Positions 5,920 to 12,039 of a stretch of 12,224 nucleotides of DNA are shown here, in pieces. The stretch comes from JAULZV01 sp964401885. GTDB lineage: Bacteria; Patescibacteriota; Minisyncoccia; Phycocordibacterales; JAACPR01. The stretch lies in contig CAYOAC010000021.1 in the NCBI GenBank assembly GCA_964401885.1, forward strand, positions 1 through 12,224. The letters are read 5' to 3'. Every line of letters begins with the position of its first letter. The stretch's first letter is position 1. Position numbers and translations under genes: made by a program. The notes below the pieces were generated by a model that was not told the origin of the DNA, did no database searches, and saw only the letters and a list, made by a program, of their open reading frames with translations.

Positions 5920-6933
5920 TTACTTAATAGAGTTCCACAACCAAGTTGGTTCTTGTCCAATAGCCCAAGCCGAAAATCCTCTAAAATTATTTTCTTCAAT
6001 TAAATTTAATTTAGACTCAATACTTTCTTCACTTTCACACCATGTCTTATACTCAATTTTGTCTATTGTATATTTATACCAACCAGATCCAAGCTCTTCA
6101 TCATATCCCTTACTTTTTTTCTTACCCTTTGAATATTCTTTTAATGCAAGTTTATGAGTTAAGCTTCCAAATCTTTCATTAGTATCATTGTTCCACTTCC
6201 AACAATACAAAGGTATACCTACAGAAATTTTTTCTGCTGGAATTTGGGTTACCATATAATCTAATATTTTCTGGGTAAAAGGAATTGATGCAACAGGACC
6301 TAAAGAATAAGGATCATCGTAAGTCATTAATGAAACAAAATCTGTGTTTTCAGCAATTTTTTTAAAATCATATCCAGAACTCCAATTTTGATCTTTTGAA
6401 TCTTTATCATAAGGCTTATCTCTTGGAATCACTGCAACACTAAACTGCAAGTCATTTTTTTGCATCTCTTTGTATGTTTTAGCAACAAAATCAGAATACA
6501 TATCTCTATCCAAATGATTTAAATTTTCAAAATCGAATTGCCATCCAATAAATTTATTCTTTTTAGCTTCATCAATCATAAATTCAATTATTTCATCTTG
6601 TGCATCCTGACTCAATAAAATATCCGACATCAATACCTTATCAAAATTGGCATTTACAATTAAAGGCATCACAGCAACTCTTTTATCTTTAGCTGCTCTA
6701 ATTATTTTTTTATTTGAGGATGAAAGTTTTTTTACTTTCAAATCATATCCAACAGTATAAATTTGTGGGGCAATAATGTCGACATCAGATGCATTCTTTT
6801 TAAAATTAGTAAGCCCATATGTGTTATTAAAAAAATAAAACAACCCTTCTGATGCAAAAACATTTTGAGGAAAACAGAAAACTAATAAAGTTAGAAAACC
6901 TAAGGTATTTAAAATTAAATTATTGTATCTCAT
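5920..6933 (-). CDS. Exported GH18-like glycoside hydrolase (YaaH/chitinase superfamily)
   Basis: A 337-residue exported protein. Residues 1-28 are a signal peptide (FLTLLVFCFPQNVFA, cleavage near 27). The rest reads as a GH18-type TIM barrel: YFFNN and VDIIAPQIYTVGYDL near the N-terminus, RVAVMPLIVN (85-94), the catalytic strand GWQFDFENLN (130-139) with D134 and the likely acid/base E136, VSLMTYDDPYSLGP, ISVGIPLYCWKW and a closing FRGFSAWAIGQEP. In the canonical DxxDxDxE motif the third acidic position is Gln132 here. The family cuts GlcNAc-containing polymers such as peptidoglycan or chitin; the substrate is not visible. I chose the ATG at 6933 over the in-frame ATG at 6960 because an extended -10 box (6940-6948) lies between them. 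The 95 bp downstream are AT-only-like, without a hairpin. Confidence 0.83.
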   Translation of the reverse strand: MRYNNLILNTLGFLTLLVFCFPQNVFASEGLFYFFNNTYGLTNFKKNASDVDIIAPQIYTVGYDLKVKKLSSSNKKIIRAAKDKRVAVMPLIVNANFDKVLMSDILLSQDAQDEIIEFMIDEAKKNKFIGWQFDFENLNHLDRDMYSDFVAKTYKEMQKNDLQFSVAVIPRDKPYDKDSKDQNWSSGYDFKKIAENTDFVSLMTYDDPYSLGPVASIPFTQKILDYMVTQIPAEKISVGIPLYCWKWNNDTNERFGSLTHKLALKEYSKGKKKSKGYDEELGSGWYKYTIDKIEYKTWCESEESIESKLNLIEENNFRGFSAWAIGQEPTWLWNSIK

Positions 6934-6939
6934 ATATAT

Positions 6940-6948
6940 ACTATAACA
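6940..6948 (-). promoter_or_regulatory. Extended -10 promoter of the GH18 gene
   Basis: TGTTATAGT on the minus strand, hexamer ending 6 nt before the ATG at 6933. It lies inside the longer possible ORF (start 6960), and so argues for the shorter start. Divergent from the plus-strand promoter at 6991-6999. Confidence 0.5.
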
Positions 6949-6990
6949 ATTTATAAACATGGATTCAATTTATAATTAAAACAAGCGTTG

Positions 6991-6999
6991 TGCTACAAT
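6991..6999 (+). promoter_or_regulatory. Extended -10 promoter of the 7007 gene
   Basis: TGCTACAAT, hexamer ending 7 nt before the ATG at 7007; leaderless transcript expected. No clear -35. Confidence 0.5.
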
Positions 7000-7006
7000 A
7001 TTAACT

Positions 7007-7213
7007 ATGGAAACAGAATTAAAACAGCTTATAGAAGCACAACAAAAAAAGATTGACGAAATTTATGTATCGGTTGAAAAAACTAGAAAATACCTTTGGT
7101 GGACAATGATAGCAACTATTGTATTCTTCGTATTACCACTTTTGGCAATTATGTTTATAGTGCCTTCCTTTATTTCTTCTTATTCTTCTTCAATGATAGA
7201 AGTAAGCCTTTAA
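7007..7213 (+). CDS. Small single-helix membrane protein
   Basis: A 68-residue protein. Residues 1-28 (METELKQLIEAQQKKIDEIYVSVEKTRK) are a charged, heptad-like helix that could form a coiled coil. Residues about 29-55 are a hydrophobic membrane segment (WWTMIATIVFFVLPLLAIMFIV). Small proteins of this plan, with EKTRKY before the membrane helix, are common in Parcubacteria as I recall; function unknown. Its last 44 nt overlap the 3' end of the convergent GIY-YIG gene. Coding is supported by the clean promoter and the ordered protein layout. Confidence 0.7.
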   Translation: METELKQLIEAQQKKIDEIYVSVEKTRKYLWWTMIATIVFFVLPLLAIMFIVPSFISSYSSSMIEVSL

Positions 7214-7445
7214 TCAATTCTTCTTTTTCAATTCTTGAATATTTTTTAAGTAAACATTCTCTCTTTAGTGCGTCACTCTTTGTTTTACAAGATTCGGAAT
7301 ATTTTAAAACAACAGGTCTTCTACCTTTTGTGTATTTTGCTCCAACCTTTGAATTATTATGCGAATCAATTCTTTTATCAAGATTATTAGTTGAACCAAT
7401 ATAAAAGGTCTTATCTGAACATTCCAAAATATAAACGTAATACAT
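7170..7445 (-). CDS. GIY-YIG nuclease-domain protein (UPF0213/YhbQ type)
   Basis: A 91-residue stand-alone GIY-YIG domain. Motifs are YVYIL (3-7), YIGST (15-19), the catalytic-type Arg25 with His29, KYTKGRRPVVLKYSE (38-51) and the metal-site region ALKRECLLKK with Glu63, then RIEKEELI. These match the UPF0213 subgroup, single-domain proteins of about 90-100 residues with a nuclease fold; the biological role is poorly known and may be DNA repair or nucleic-acid processing. It begins 4 nt after the dgkA stop, so it is the second gene of a dgkA operon, without a Shine-Dalgarno sequence. The C-terminus SLKKNKKK lies in the part overlapping the plus-strand gene. Confidence 0.9.
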   Translation of the reverse strand: MYYVYILECSDKTFYIGSTNNLDKRIDSHNNSKVGAKYTKGRRPVVLKYSESCKTKSDALKRECLLKKYSRIEKEELIKGLLLSLKKNKKK

Positions 7446-7449
7446 AAAA

Positions 7450-7845
7450 TTATATTAATTTTAAAATATAAGGTGCAAATATCAGAATTCCAACAATAAG
7501 TGCAATAAAAGCAGATATTAAAACAGCTCCAGCGGCAACGTCTTTAGTATCTTTTGCATAAGGATGATATTCAGGAGAAGTAAGGTCAATATCTATTTCC
7601 ATTGCAGAGTTAAACGCTTCAGCAGTTAAAACAAATCCACCAGTCAAAATTAAAAGAATCCAATCATAGTGAGAAATTTCAAAATAAAATCCCATACCAA
7701 TAGCAACAAAAAATATAAATAAATGTAACCAAGCATTGTGAGTATTTTTGATAAAAATATAGATACCTCTGCCAGCATGAGTAAAACTTCTTGCTCTTTT
7801 TATAAGTGAAAATTTATTATTATTTGATAACTCTTTTTGATTCAT
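7450..7845 (-). CDS. dgkA: Diacylglycerol/undecaprenol kinase (DgkA family)
   Basis: A 131-residue integral membrane lipid kinase. In Gram-positive-type members it phosphorylates undecaprenol to recycle the carrier for peptidoglycan synthesis; in E. coli it uses diacylglycerol. The signature is EAFNSAMEIDIDL (76-88), with the Glu76/Asn79/Glu83 catalytic set, followed by His94 and AKDTKDVAAGAVLISA (98-112). There are three membrane helices, about 40-58, 62-81 and 106-126. Length fits the family. Where E. coli has a metal-binding Glu in the first amphipathic region, the aligned stretch KNTHNAWLHL has Thr35 before Asn37, which may be a subgroup feature. First gene of an operon with the GIY-YIG gene, divergent from pyrD. 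Confidence 0.93.
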   Translation of the reverse strand: MNQKELSNNNKFSLIKRARSFTHAGRGIYIFIKNTHNAWLHLFIFFVAIGMGFYFEISHYDWILLILTGGFVLTAEAFNSAMEIDIDLTSPEYHPYAKDTKDVAAGAVLISAFIALIVGILIFAPYILKLI

Positions 7846-7851
7846 GACTAA

Positions 7852-7860
7852 ATTGTATCA
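7852..7860 (-). promoter_or_regulatory. Extended -10 promoter of dgkA
   Basis: TGATACAAT on the minus strand, hexamer ending 6 nt before the ATG at 7845, so a leaderless transcript is expected. Confidence 0.55.
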
Positions 7861-7883
7861 GATATTTTTACTTTCTCATGACA

Positions 7884-7892
7884 TGCTATAAT
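7884..7892 (+). promoter_or_regulatory. Extended -10 promoter of pyrD
   Basis: TGCTATAAT, a perfect extended -10, ending 7 nt before the ATG at 7900. Back to back with the dgkA promoter: the two extended -10 elements are 23 bp apart, so the two polymerases would compete for the same DNA. Confidence 0.65.
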
Positions 7893-7899
7893 AGCCCCA

Positions 7900-8946
7900 A
7901 TGTTATACAAACACATACTAAAACCAATTTTATTCAACTTCAATCCAGAATTTATTCATAAAGTATTTGTTAAAATGGGTATATTTCTAGGTTCAAATCC
8001 CCTTACTCGAAAAATGGTAAAAATAATATATGGATATAATGGAAGAGATATTTCAAAAACTGTAGACGGGATAAAATACACAACTCCAGTTATTCTATCT
8101 GCTGGTTTTGATTATAATGCCAACCTTACTCAAATATTACCTTCGCTCGGTTTTGGTGGAGTTGAAGTAGGTTCAGTAACAGCAAGGCCTTGTCGAGGTA
8201 ACCCTAGTCCCACACTTACTCGCCTACCCAATTCAAAAGCCATAATTGTAAATAAAGGACTTCGTAATGATGGTGTTGATGTGATTATAAAAAGATTAAA
8301 ATCTAAAAAGAGAATTAAAGATTTTGTTATTGGAATTTCTATTGCAAAAACAAATGACATGAAGTGTGCAGACACAGAAGAAGCAATCAAAGATTATTGT
8401 TATAGTTTCAAGAGATTAAACGAAGAAAATATTGGAGACTATTATACAATTAATATTTCTTGTCCTAATGCGTTTGGTGGTGAGACTTTCACTAGCCCAG
8501 AATTATTAGAAAGACTTCTTCATGAAATAAAAAAGATTCCGTGTTCAAAACCTATTTACATAAAAATGCCTATAAATATATTTTGGGAAGCAACAAATTC
8601 TCTTCTAGAAATTATTTTGAAATATTCAATAAATGGTGTAATTGTCGGAAATCTCAACAAAAATTATTTAGATATTCCTCATGATTCAGAAAGACCTTCT
8701 GAATACAAAGGCGGTATTTCTGGCAAACCATGTTTTCATCCTTCTAATATTCTTATAGAAAAAATTAAACAAACATACGGAGATAAACTTACAATTATCG
8801 GATGTGGTGGAATATTGAACGAAATAGATGCACTATATAAATTTGAATTAGGTTCAGAATTAATTCATATAATTACTGGAATGATTTATGAAGGTCCAGG
8901 TTTAATTAAAAGAATTTGTAAAAAATATTCAGAAGTTTATAAATAA
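7900..8946 (+). CDS. pyrD: Dihydroorotate dehydrogenase, class 2-like scaffold with class 1-type catalytic Cys
   Basis: FMN enzyme oxidising dihydroorotate to orotate in pyrimidine synthesis. The 348-residue length and the N-terminal helices (1-45, MLYKHILKPILFNF onward) match class 2, membrane-associated, quinone-using enzymes. Class 2 features: PVILSAGFD (63-71), GGVEVGSVTARPCRGNPSPTLTRLP (86-110), NKGLRNDG (118-125), GGISGKP (271-277), IIGCGGI (299-305) and TGMIYEGPGLIKRI (326-339). The catalytic loop reads NISCPNAFGGE (185-195), with Cys188 where class 2 enzymes have Ser and class 1 enzymes have Cys. The usual class 2 lysine in AAGLDKN is Tyr72, and the stretch after Lys222 is MPIN instead of a VSPD-like motif. 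Electron acceptor therefore uncertain. Single gene; no plus-strand terminator seen. Confidence 0.92.
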   Translation: MLYKHILKPILFNFNPEFIHKVFVKMGIFLGSNPLTRKMVKIIYGYNGRDISKTVDGIKYTTPVILSAGFDYNANLTQILPSLGFGGVEVGSVTARPCRGNPSPTLTRLPNSKAIIVNKGLRNDGVDVIIKRLKSKKRIKDFVIGISIAKTNDMKCADTEEAIKDYCYSFKRLNEENIGDYYTINISCPNAFGGETFTSPELLERLLHEIKKIPCSKPIYIKMPINIFWEATNSLLEIILKYSINGVIVGNLNKNYLDIPHDSERPSEYKGGISGKPCFHPSNILIEKIKQTYGDKLTIIGCGGILNEIDALYKFELGSELIHIITGMIYEGPGLIKRICKKYSEVYK

Positions 8947-8950
8947 AAAA

Positions 8951-8976
8951 CCTGTGTCATCTTTCGATAACACAGG
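8951..8976 (-). terminator. Rho-independent terminator of the SPFH-like gene pair
   Basis: Stem cctgtgt (8951-8957) with acacagg (8970-8976), one C/A mismatch, then atc/gat closing a tttc loop. Read on the minus strand it is followed by T6 (8945-8950), so it ends the transcript of the 9969-8991 pair. The T-run overlaps the pyrD stop codon on the other strand. It lacks a T-run on the plus side. Confidence 0.8.
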
Positions 8977-8990
8977 CTCGAGCACAAAAA

Positions 8991-9479
8991 TCAGTACTCT
9001 GAAACTATTTCAATGAATGGATATTTTTTGTCCCCATAAGCATATCCGCGCAAGATATCTTTCAGTCCTCGAGATTCTTCCGAATACCCAAGGTTAAAAG
9101 ATAGCCTGTTAGACCACCAATAGTAACAAAACCCTTCATTCTGAAGAAAATCTTTCCAATATTCAGGAACAAACCGCACAAGTTTTGCAGAATATCCCCG
9201 TCCAGAAGAACAGACCGAAACTTTTACGGGTCGCAGGTCGATGTTAGCAACCAAGACCCATGGCATTGTGATATGCCAGCCACTTTTTTGTGCATTATAT
9301 TGACCAGTGAGAAAGTTCCTTTCGATCCCTAACTCAGTCGGTTCAACATGATTAACAAAACCAAAGTAGCCAAAAGCAATGAGGAAGACAGTCAAGAAAA
9401 TCTTTTTGTTGAAATACTTCTTCAAAAAGAACTTGAAAAATTCTTTGCCCGAGTAATCAGGGTCGCCATTGTCTTCCAT
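8991..9479 (-). CDS. Membrane-anchored SPFH-like protein, second of a tandem pair
   Basis: A 162-residue protein, not firmly recognised. Residues 1-25 are charged and cytoplasmic; 26-43 are a membrane helix (KIFLTVFLIAFGYFGFV). Then comes VEPTELGIERNFLTGQ...SGWHITMPWVLVANIDLRPVKVSV (45-89), which resembles the N-terminal strand region of SPFH/prohibitin domains (a glycine-rich turn, a [PW] pair, then IDxRP). A second conserved part is AKLVRFVPEYW (98-108) and GLKDILRGYAYGDKKYPFIEIVS (138-160). It is a clear paralog of the upstream gene over both parts. I chose the ATG at 9479 (4 nt after the upstream stop) over the one at 9530, which would overlap the neighbour by 47 nt. It ends in TGA. GC is visibly higher than in flanking genes. 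Confidence 0.72.
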   Translation of the reverse strand: MEDNGDPDYSGKEFFKFFLKKYFNKKIFLTVFLIAFGYFGFVNHVEPTELGIERNFLTGQYNAQKSGWHITMPWVLVANIDLRPVKVSVCSSGRGYSAKLVRFVPEYWKDFLQNEGFCYYWWSNRLSFNLGYSEESRGLKDILRGYAYGDKKYPFIEIVSEY

Positions 9480-9483
9480 ATGA

Positions 9484-9969
9484 TTACTTTTCAGGTTTAG
9501 AGGTAGCAGTTTGACCAGGAGCCAAAACACTCACAACTTCCAGGAAAGGACAATCCTTTCCTTCATCGCGGTCAAAAGCATAGCACTTTAGGATTTCCTT
9601 CAAAGTATTGGTGTTATCGCCGGCCGAACGACCGTGCCAATCAATGAATGTTTTGATACCGTCTGGGTTAAATCGAACCAGCTTAGCATTCAAGATACGT
9701 TCATTGGCACTGATCGATACTTGATAAGGTCGCATATCGATAGCATGGACGTCATACATCCAGGGAGGCCTGATGACCCAACCGTTGTGTTCGATTGGAG
9801 TGATTTTTCCATCAAAACGTCCGTAGACAAAGCCGTATTCATGGGCATCTACGAAAGTAAGGAAAAACATTCTGAACACGATAAGTCCAAAGATAACAAC
9901 AATCAAGAGAGACACTGAAATGAAACTCTTGATACCAACTTGAAACAAACCCAACACATTAACTTTCAT
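9484..9969 (-). CDS. Membrane-anchored SPFH-like protein, first of a tandem pair
   Basis: A 161-residue paralog of the downstream protein. Membrane helix at about 15-39 (SFISVSLLIVVIFGLIVF), then DAHEYGFVYGRFDGKI with HNGWVIRPPWMYDVHAIDMRPYQVSI (61-86), the SPFH/prohibitin-like stretch, followed by AKLVRFNPDG (95-104) and NTLKEILKCYAFDRDEGKDCPFLEVVSV (121-148). The C-terminus APGQTATSKPEK is a flexible tail absent from the paralog. Real SPFH domains are about 150-200 residues with a long coiled coil after; here the coiled coil is missing, so this would be a minimal form, or a different fold with a chance likeness. It has its own promoter and a leader with an inverted repeat. Likely membrane scaffolding or protease partner if SPFH; unproven. 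Confidence 0.72.
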   Translation of the reverse strand: MKVNVLGLFQVGIKSFISVSLLIVVIFGLIVFRMFFLTFVDAHEYGFVYGRFDGKITPIEHNGWVIRPPWMYDVHAIDMRPYQVSISANERILNAKLVRFNPDGIKTFIDWHGRSAGDNTNTLKEILKCYAFDRDEGKDCPFLEVVSVLAPGQTATSKPEK

Positions 9970-10008
9970 TTTAATTATTTCTACGATTCAATGAGCAATC
10001 TGGAGTTT

Positions 10009-10030
10009 TGTATTACCATCCAGTAATACA
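10009..10030. promoter_or_regulatory. Perfect inverted repeat in the leader of the SPFH-like pair
   Basis: Arms tgtattac (10009-10016) and gtaataca (10023-10030), 8 bp, loop of 6. It lies just downstream of the predicted transcription start (near 10040), a common place for a repressor site, and could also fold as an RNA hairpin at the 5' end of the transcript. No T-run follows, so it is not a terminator. Confidence 0.5.
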
Positions 10031-10046
10031 TCCAAATTCGGATAAA

Positions 10047-10074
10047 ACAATAGCATATTTTTTGTAAAAGTCAA
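10047..10074 (-). promoter_or_regulatory. Sigma-70-like promoter of the SPFH-like pair
   Basis: On the minus strand: TTGACT (10069-10074), 16-bp spacer, TATTGT (10047-10052), with TGC directly before the -10. The leader to the ATG at 9969 is about 70 nt. Same -35 hexamer as the DEAD-box promoter. Confidence 0.6.
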
Positions 10075-10078
10075 TATA

Positions 10079-10213
10079 TTATTTTTCAACTTTTAAATTT
10101 TGATTATCAAAATAATATTTATTAATATCTTTATCGACAACTTTTGAAAGCAGAAAGAATCCTAAAATTAAAAGACAAACAATACCGACAAAAATTATTT
10201 TTGTTTTTTTCAT
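10079..10213 (-). CDS. 44-residue single-pass membrane peptide
   Basis: A short ORF translated by hand: begins MKKTKIIFVGIVCLLILGFF and ends QNLKVEK, stop TAA. Residues 5-23 form a hydrophobic helix after a KKTK start, so it is a signal-anchor or an uncleaved signal; the remaining 20 residues are polar. The family is unknown. A -10-like box (10220-10225) ends 6 nt before the ATG, as at other genes in the window. It lies between the Pif1-like gene and the promoter of the SPFH-like pair; its stop is 5 bp from that -35. It may belong to the helicase transcript by read-through. Confidence 0.5.
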   Translation of the reverse strand: MKKTKIIFVGIVCLLILGFFLLSKVVDKDINKYYFDNQNLKVEK

Positions 10214-10219
10214 GTGTTA

Positions 10220-10225
10220 ATTTTA
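10220..10225 (-). promoter_or_regulatory. Possible -10 box of the 44-residue peptide gene
   Basis: TAAAAT on the minus strand, 6 nt before the ATG at 10213, overlapping a TATAGT at 10225-10230. A TTCACA lies 18 bp upstream. There is no TGn extension. Confidence 0.35.
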
Positions 10226-10266
10226 CTATAAAAATTTATGAACTGTGAATTAGAAAAGTTTATATT

Positions 10267-12030
10267 TTATTCTCCTTTTGAAAATAACTTCCCCAACCTT
10301 ATCAAATCATAATCATACTTCTCATTAAAATGTTCAAAAACTGGTTTCAATTTTTCTGTTTCTAATTTTTTAAATGCAGAAATTATTTGTTCAAAAACTT
10401 TTTTATCTTTTGATTTTTTGGGTTTGAGATATTCTATGTCGGAAAGATTTATAACTTTTTCATCTAATAGTTTCTGAATATGTTCCACGATTGTTCCTTC
10501 TGAAATATCTCTTTCAAGAGAAATTATTGCAACAGGTTTTTTATTTAAAATAAATTCTTTTGTAATTTCATATGTTGTTTTTGAAATGTGTTTTTCTTTT
10601 TTCTTTTTTTCTTTGAGAGTTTTTTTCTTTGGAACAAAATCAATATCACCACCAATAGATTTTAGAAAATCATTCATACATTCTTCAATTCTATTTTTAT
10701 CGGTTTTATCAAGTCTTCCACTCACAATCTCTGATAGTTCTTTCAATCTTTGATCAAAAGTCAAAACTCCAGGATGAACTTGTAATGCCTGTTGATTTAT
10801 ACCCTTTAGATAAAGTCCTTCTAAAGTTCTGACACGAGAAAGCGCTACATATCCTTGACCTGGTACAAAGGCCTGAGAAAGGTCAATTAGAGCCGAATCT
10901 AGGGTCATTCCCTGACTCTTGTGAATAGTAACAGCCCATGCGAGACGAAGAGGAACCTGGAAAATCTCCGCCACGAGATTACCCTGATCTTCAATTGCCC
11001 AAGGTTGTGGAATAGCTACAAACTCTTTACCTTCCTTTGTTAAAACAATAGGAAAATCATCTTCATTAAAACCAATAACCTCTCCAATAGTCCCATTAAC
11101 ATATCCAACAACTGGATTATTTTTTACAAACATAACAAGTGCTCCAACTTTTATCCAAAGTTCTTCCGGAGAAAGACATCCTCTTTTCAAAGCTTCTACA
11201 CCACTCATCTTGCCTCTTGAAGTCATCTCATAAATCTGTTCTTCACCATCTATTTTTTCTAATTGTTCTAAATTATATTTGTCGACATCAATATTGTGAG
11301 TGTATAATTTTGGAATATCAGCAATATCTTTTTTTGTAATTTTATCTAAAAGAAGTTCGCGAGTATCCTCAGAGACTTCTCCTGAACGAATTTCATTTAA
11401 TATACTCAAAAGACTAACGTCATCTTGTCTATGTTGTTCTGTTAGATAACACATGTGTAAATCCGCTTGTCTCCAACTCGTAGCCGAAAAAGCAAAAGGG
11501 GTTTTTATTTCATCTTCCATCTCATACATAATCTCATCGCTTGAATCTGTATATAATGGAATCTGTTCCATCTTGGCTTGAGGTGAATATCTTTCGATGG
11601 GAGGAAGCTGAAAAAAATCTCCGGAAAAAACAACTTGTAAACCACCAAAAGGTTTCTCATTTCTTTTAAAAACTTTGCAAACTTTATCAACCATATCAAG
11701 TGTAGAATTTTTGAGCATTGAGATTTCATCAATAATTAAAACTTTTACCTTATCAAATCTCTTCCAAAGGTATTGTTGTTGTTCGAGATGATCAATATCT
11801 CTTGCAGAAAGATTATCTTTTATTCCAATTCCTGACCAAGCATGAATAGTCATTCCACCAAGATGAGTTGCAGCAATTCCAGTTGAAGCGGTTATAGCAA
11901 CTTCAACCCCTCTTTCTTCAAGATATTGTATATAAGAATTTAAAACATATGTTTTACCAGAACCAGCAGGTCCAGTTAAAAACACGTTTTTACCCATTTT
12001 AAGAAGTGTTAAAGCCTCATTTTGTGTCAT
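10267..12030 (-). CDS. Pif1-like helicase with C-terminal RecQ-type helix-turn-helix domain
   Basis: Superfamily 1B DNA helicase of 587 residues, probably 5'-3', acting on replication or recombination structures. Visible motifs: Walker A GPAGSGKT (20-27), Ia ITASTGIAA (46-54) with HAWSGIG, Walker B VLIIDEISML (97-106), motif III FSGDFFQLPPI (135-145), TEQHRQ (197-202), and the UvrD_C2-like end TIHKSQGMTLDSALIDL (368-384) with GYVALSRV (393-400). After a Lys-rich linker (about 467-483), residues 484-586 form a helical domain (SKTTYEITKEFIL, IISLERDISEGTIVEHIQKLL) resembling the HTH_40 domain (PF14493) at the end of RecQ and some Pif1-like proteins. Start at 12030: the first ATG, 9 nt after an extended -10 box. 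No terminator was found downstream. Confidence 0.93.
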   Translation of the reverse strand: MTQNEALTLLKMGKNVFLTGPAGSGKTYVLNSYIQYLEERGVEVAITASTGIAATHLGGMTIHAWSGIGIKDNLSARDIDHLEQQQYLWKRFDKVKVLIIDEISMLKNSTLDMVDKVCKVFKRNEKPFGGLQVVFSGDFFQLPPIERYSPQAKMEQIPLYTDSSDEIMYEMEDEIKTPFAFSATSWRQADLHMCYLTEQHRQDDVSLLSILNEIRSGEVSEDTRELLLDKITKKDIADIPKLYTHNIDVDKYNLEQLEKIDGEEQIYEMTSRGKMSGVEALKRGCLSPEELWIKVGALVMFVKNNPVVGYVNGTIGEVIGFNEDDFPIVLTKEGKEFVAIPQPWAIEDQGNLVAEIFQVPLRLAWAVTIHKSQGMTLDSALIDLSQAFVPGQGYVALSRVRTLEGLYLKGINQQALQVHPGVLTFDQRLKELSEIVSGRLDKTDKNRIEECMNDFLKSIGGDIDFVPKKKTLKEKKKKEKHISKTTYEITKEFILNKKPVAIISLERDISEGTIVEHIQKLLDEKVINLSDIEYLKPKKSKDKKVFEQIISAFKKLETEKLKPVFEHFNEKYDYDLIRLGKLFSKGE

Positions 12031-12039
12031 ATTAGGAAA

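Noticed and set aside
8130..8390. Minus-strand ORF of 86 codons
   Set aside because: Antisense to the FMN-binding part of pyrD.
9480..9530. Longer N-terminus of the second SPFH-like protein (ATG at 9530)
   Set aside because: Would overlap the upstream gene by 47 nt; the ATG at 9479 follows the upstream stop by 4 nt and gives a charged N-terminus before the membrane helix, as in the paralog.
9634..9918. Plus-strand ORF of 94 codons in the SPFH-like gene
   Set aside because: No promoter-like box or membrane/domain pattern; the minus frame is supported by its paralog, and the higher GC lengthens chance ORFs.
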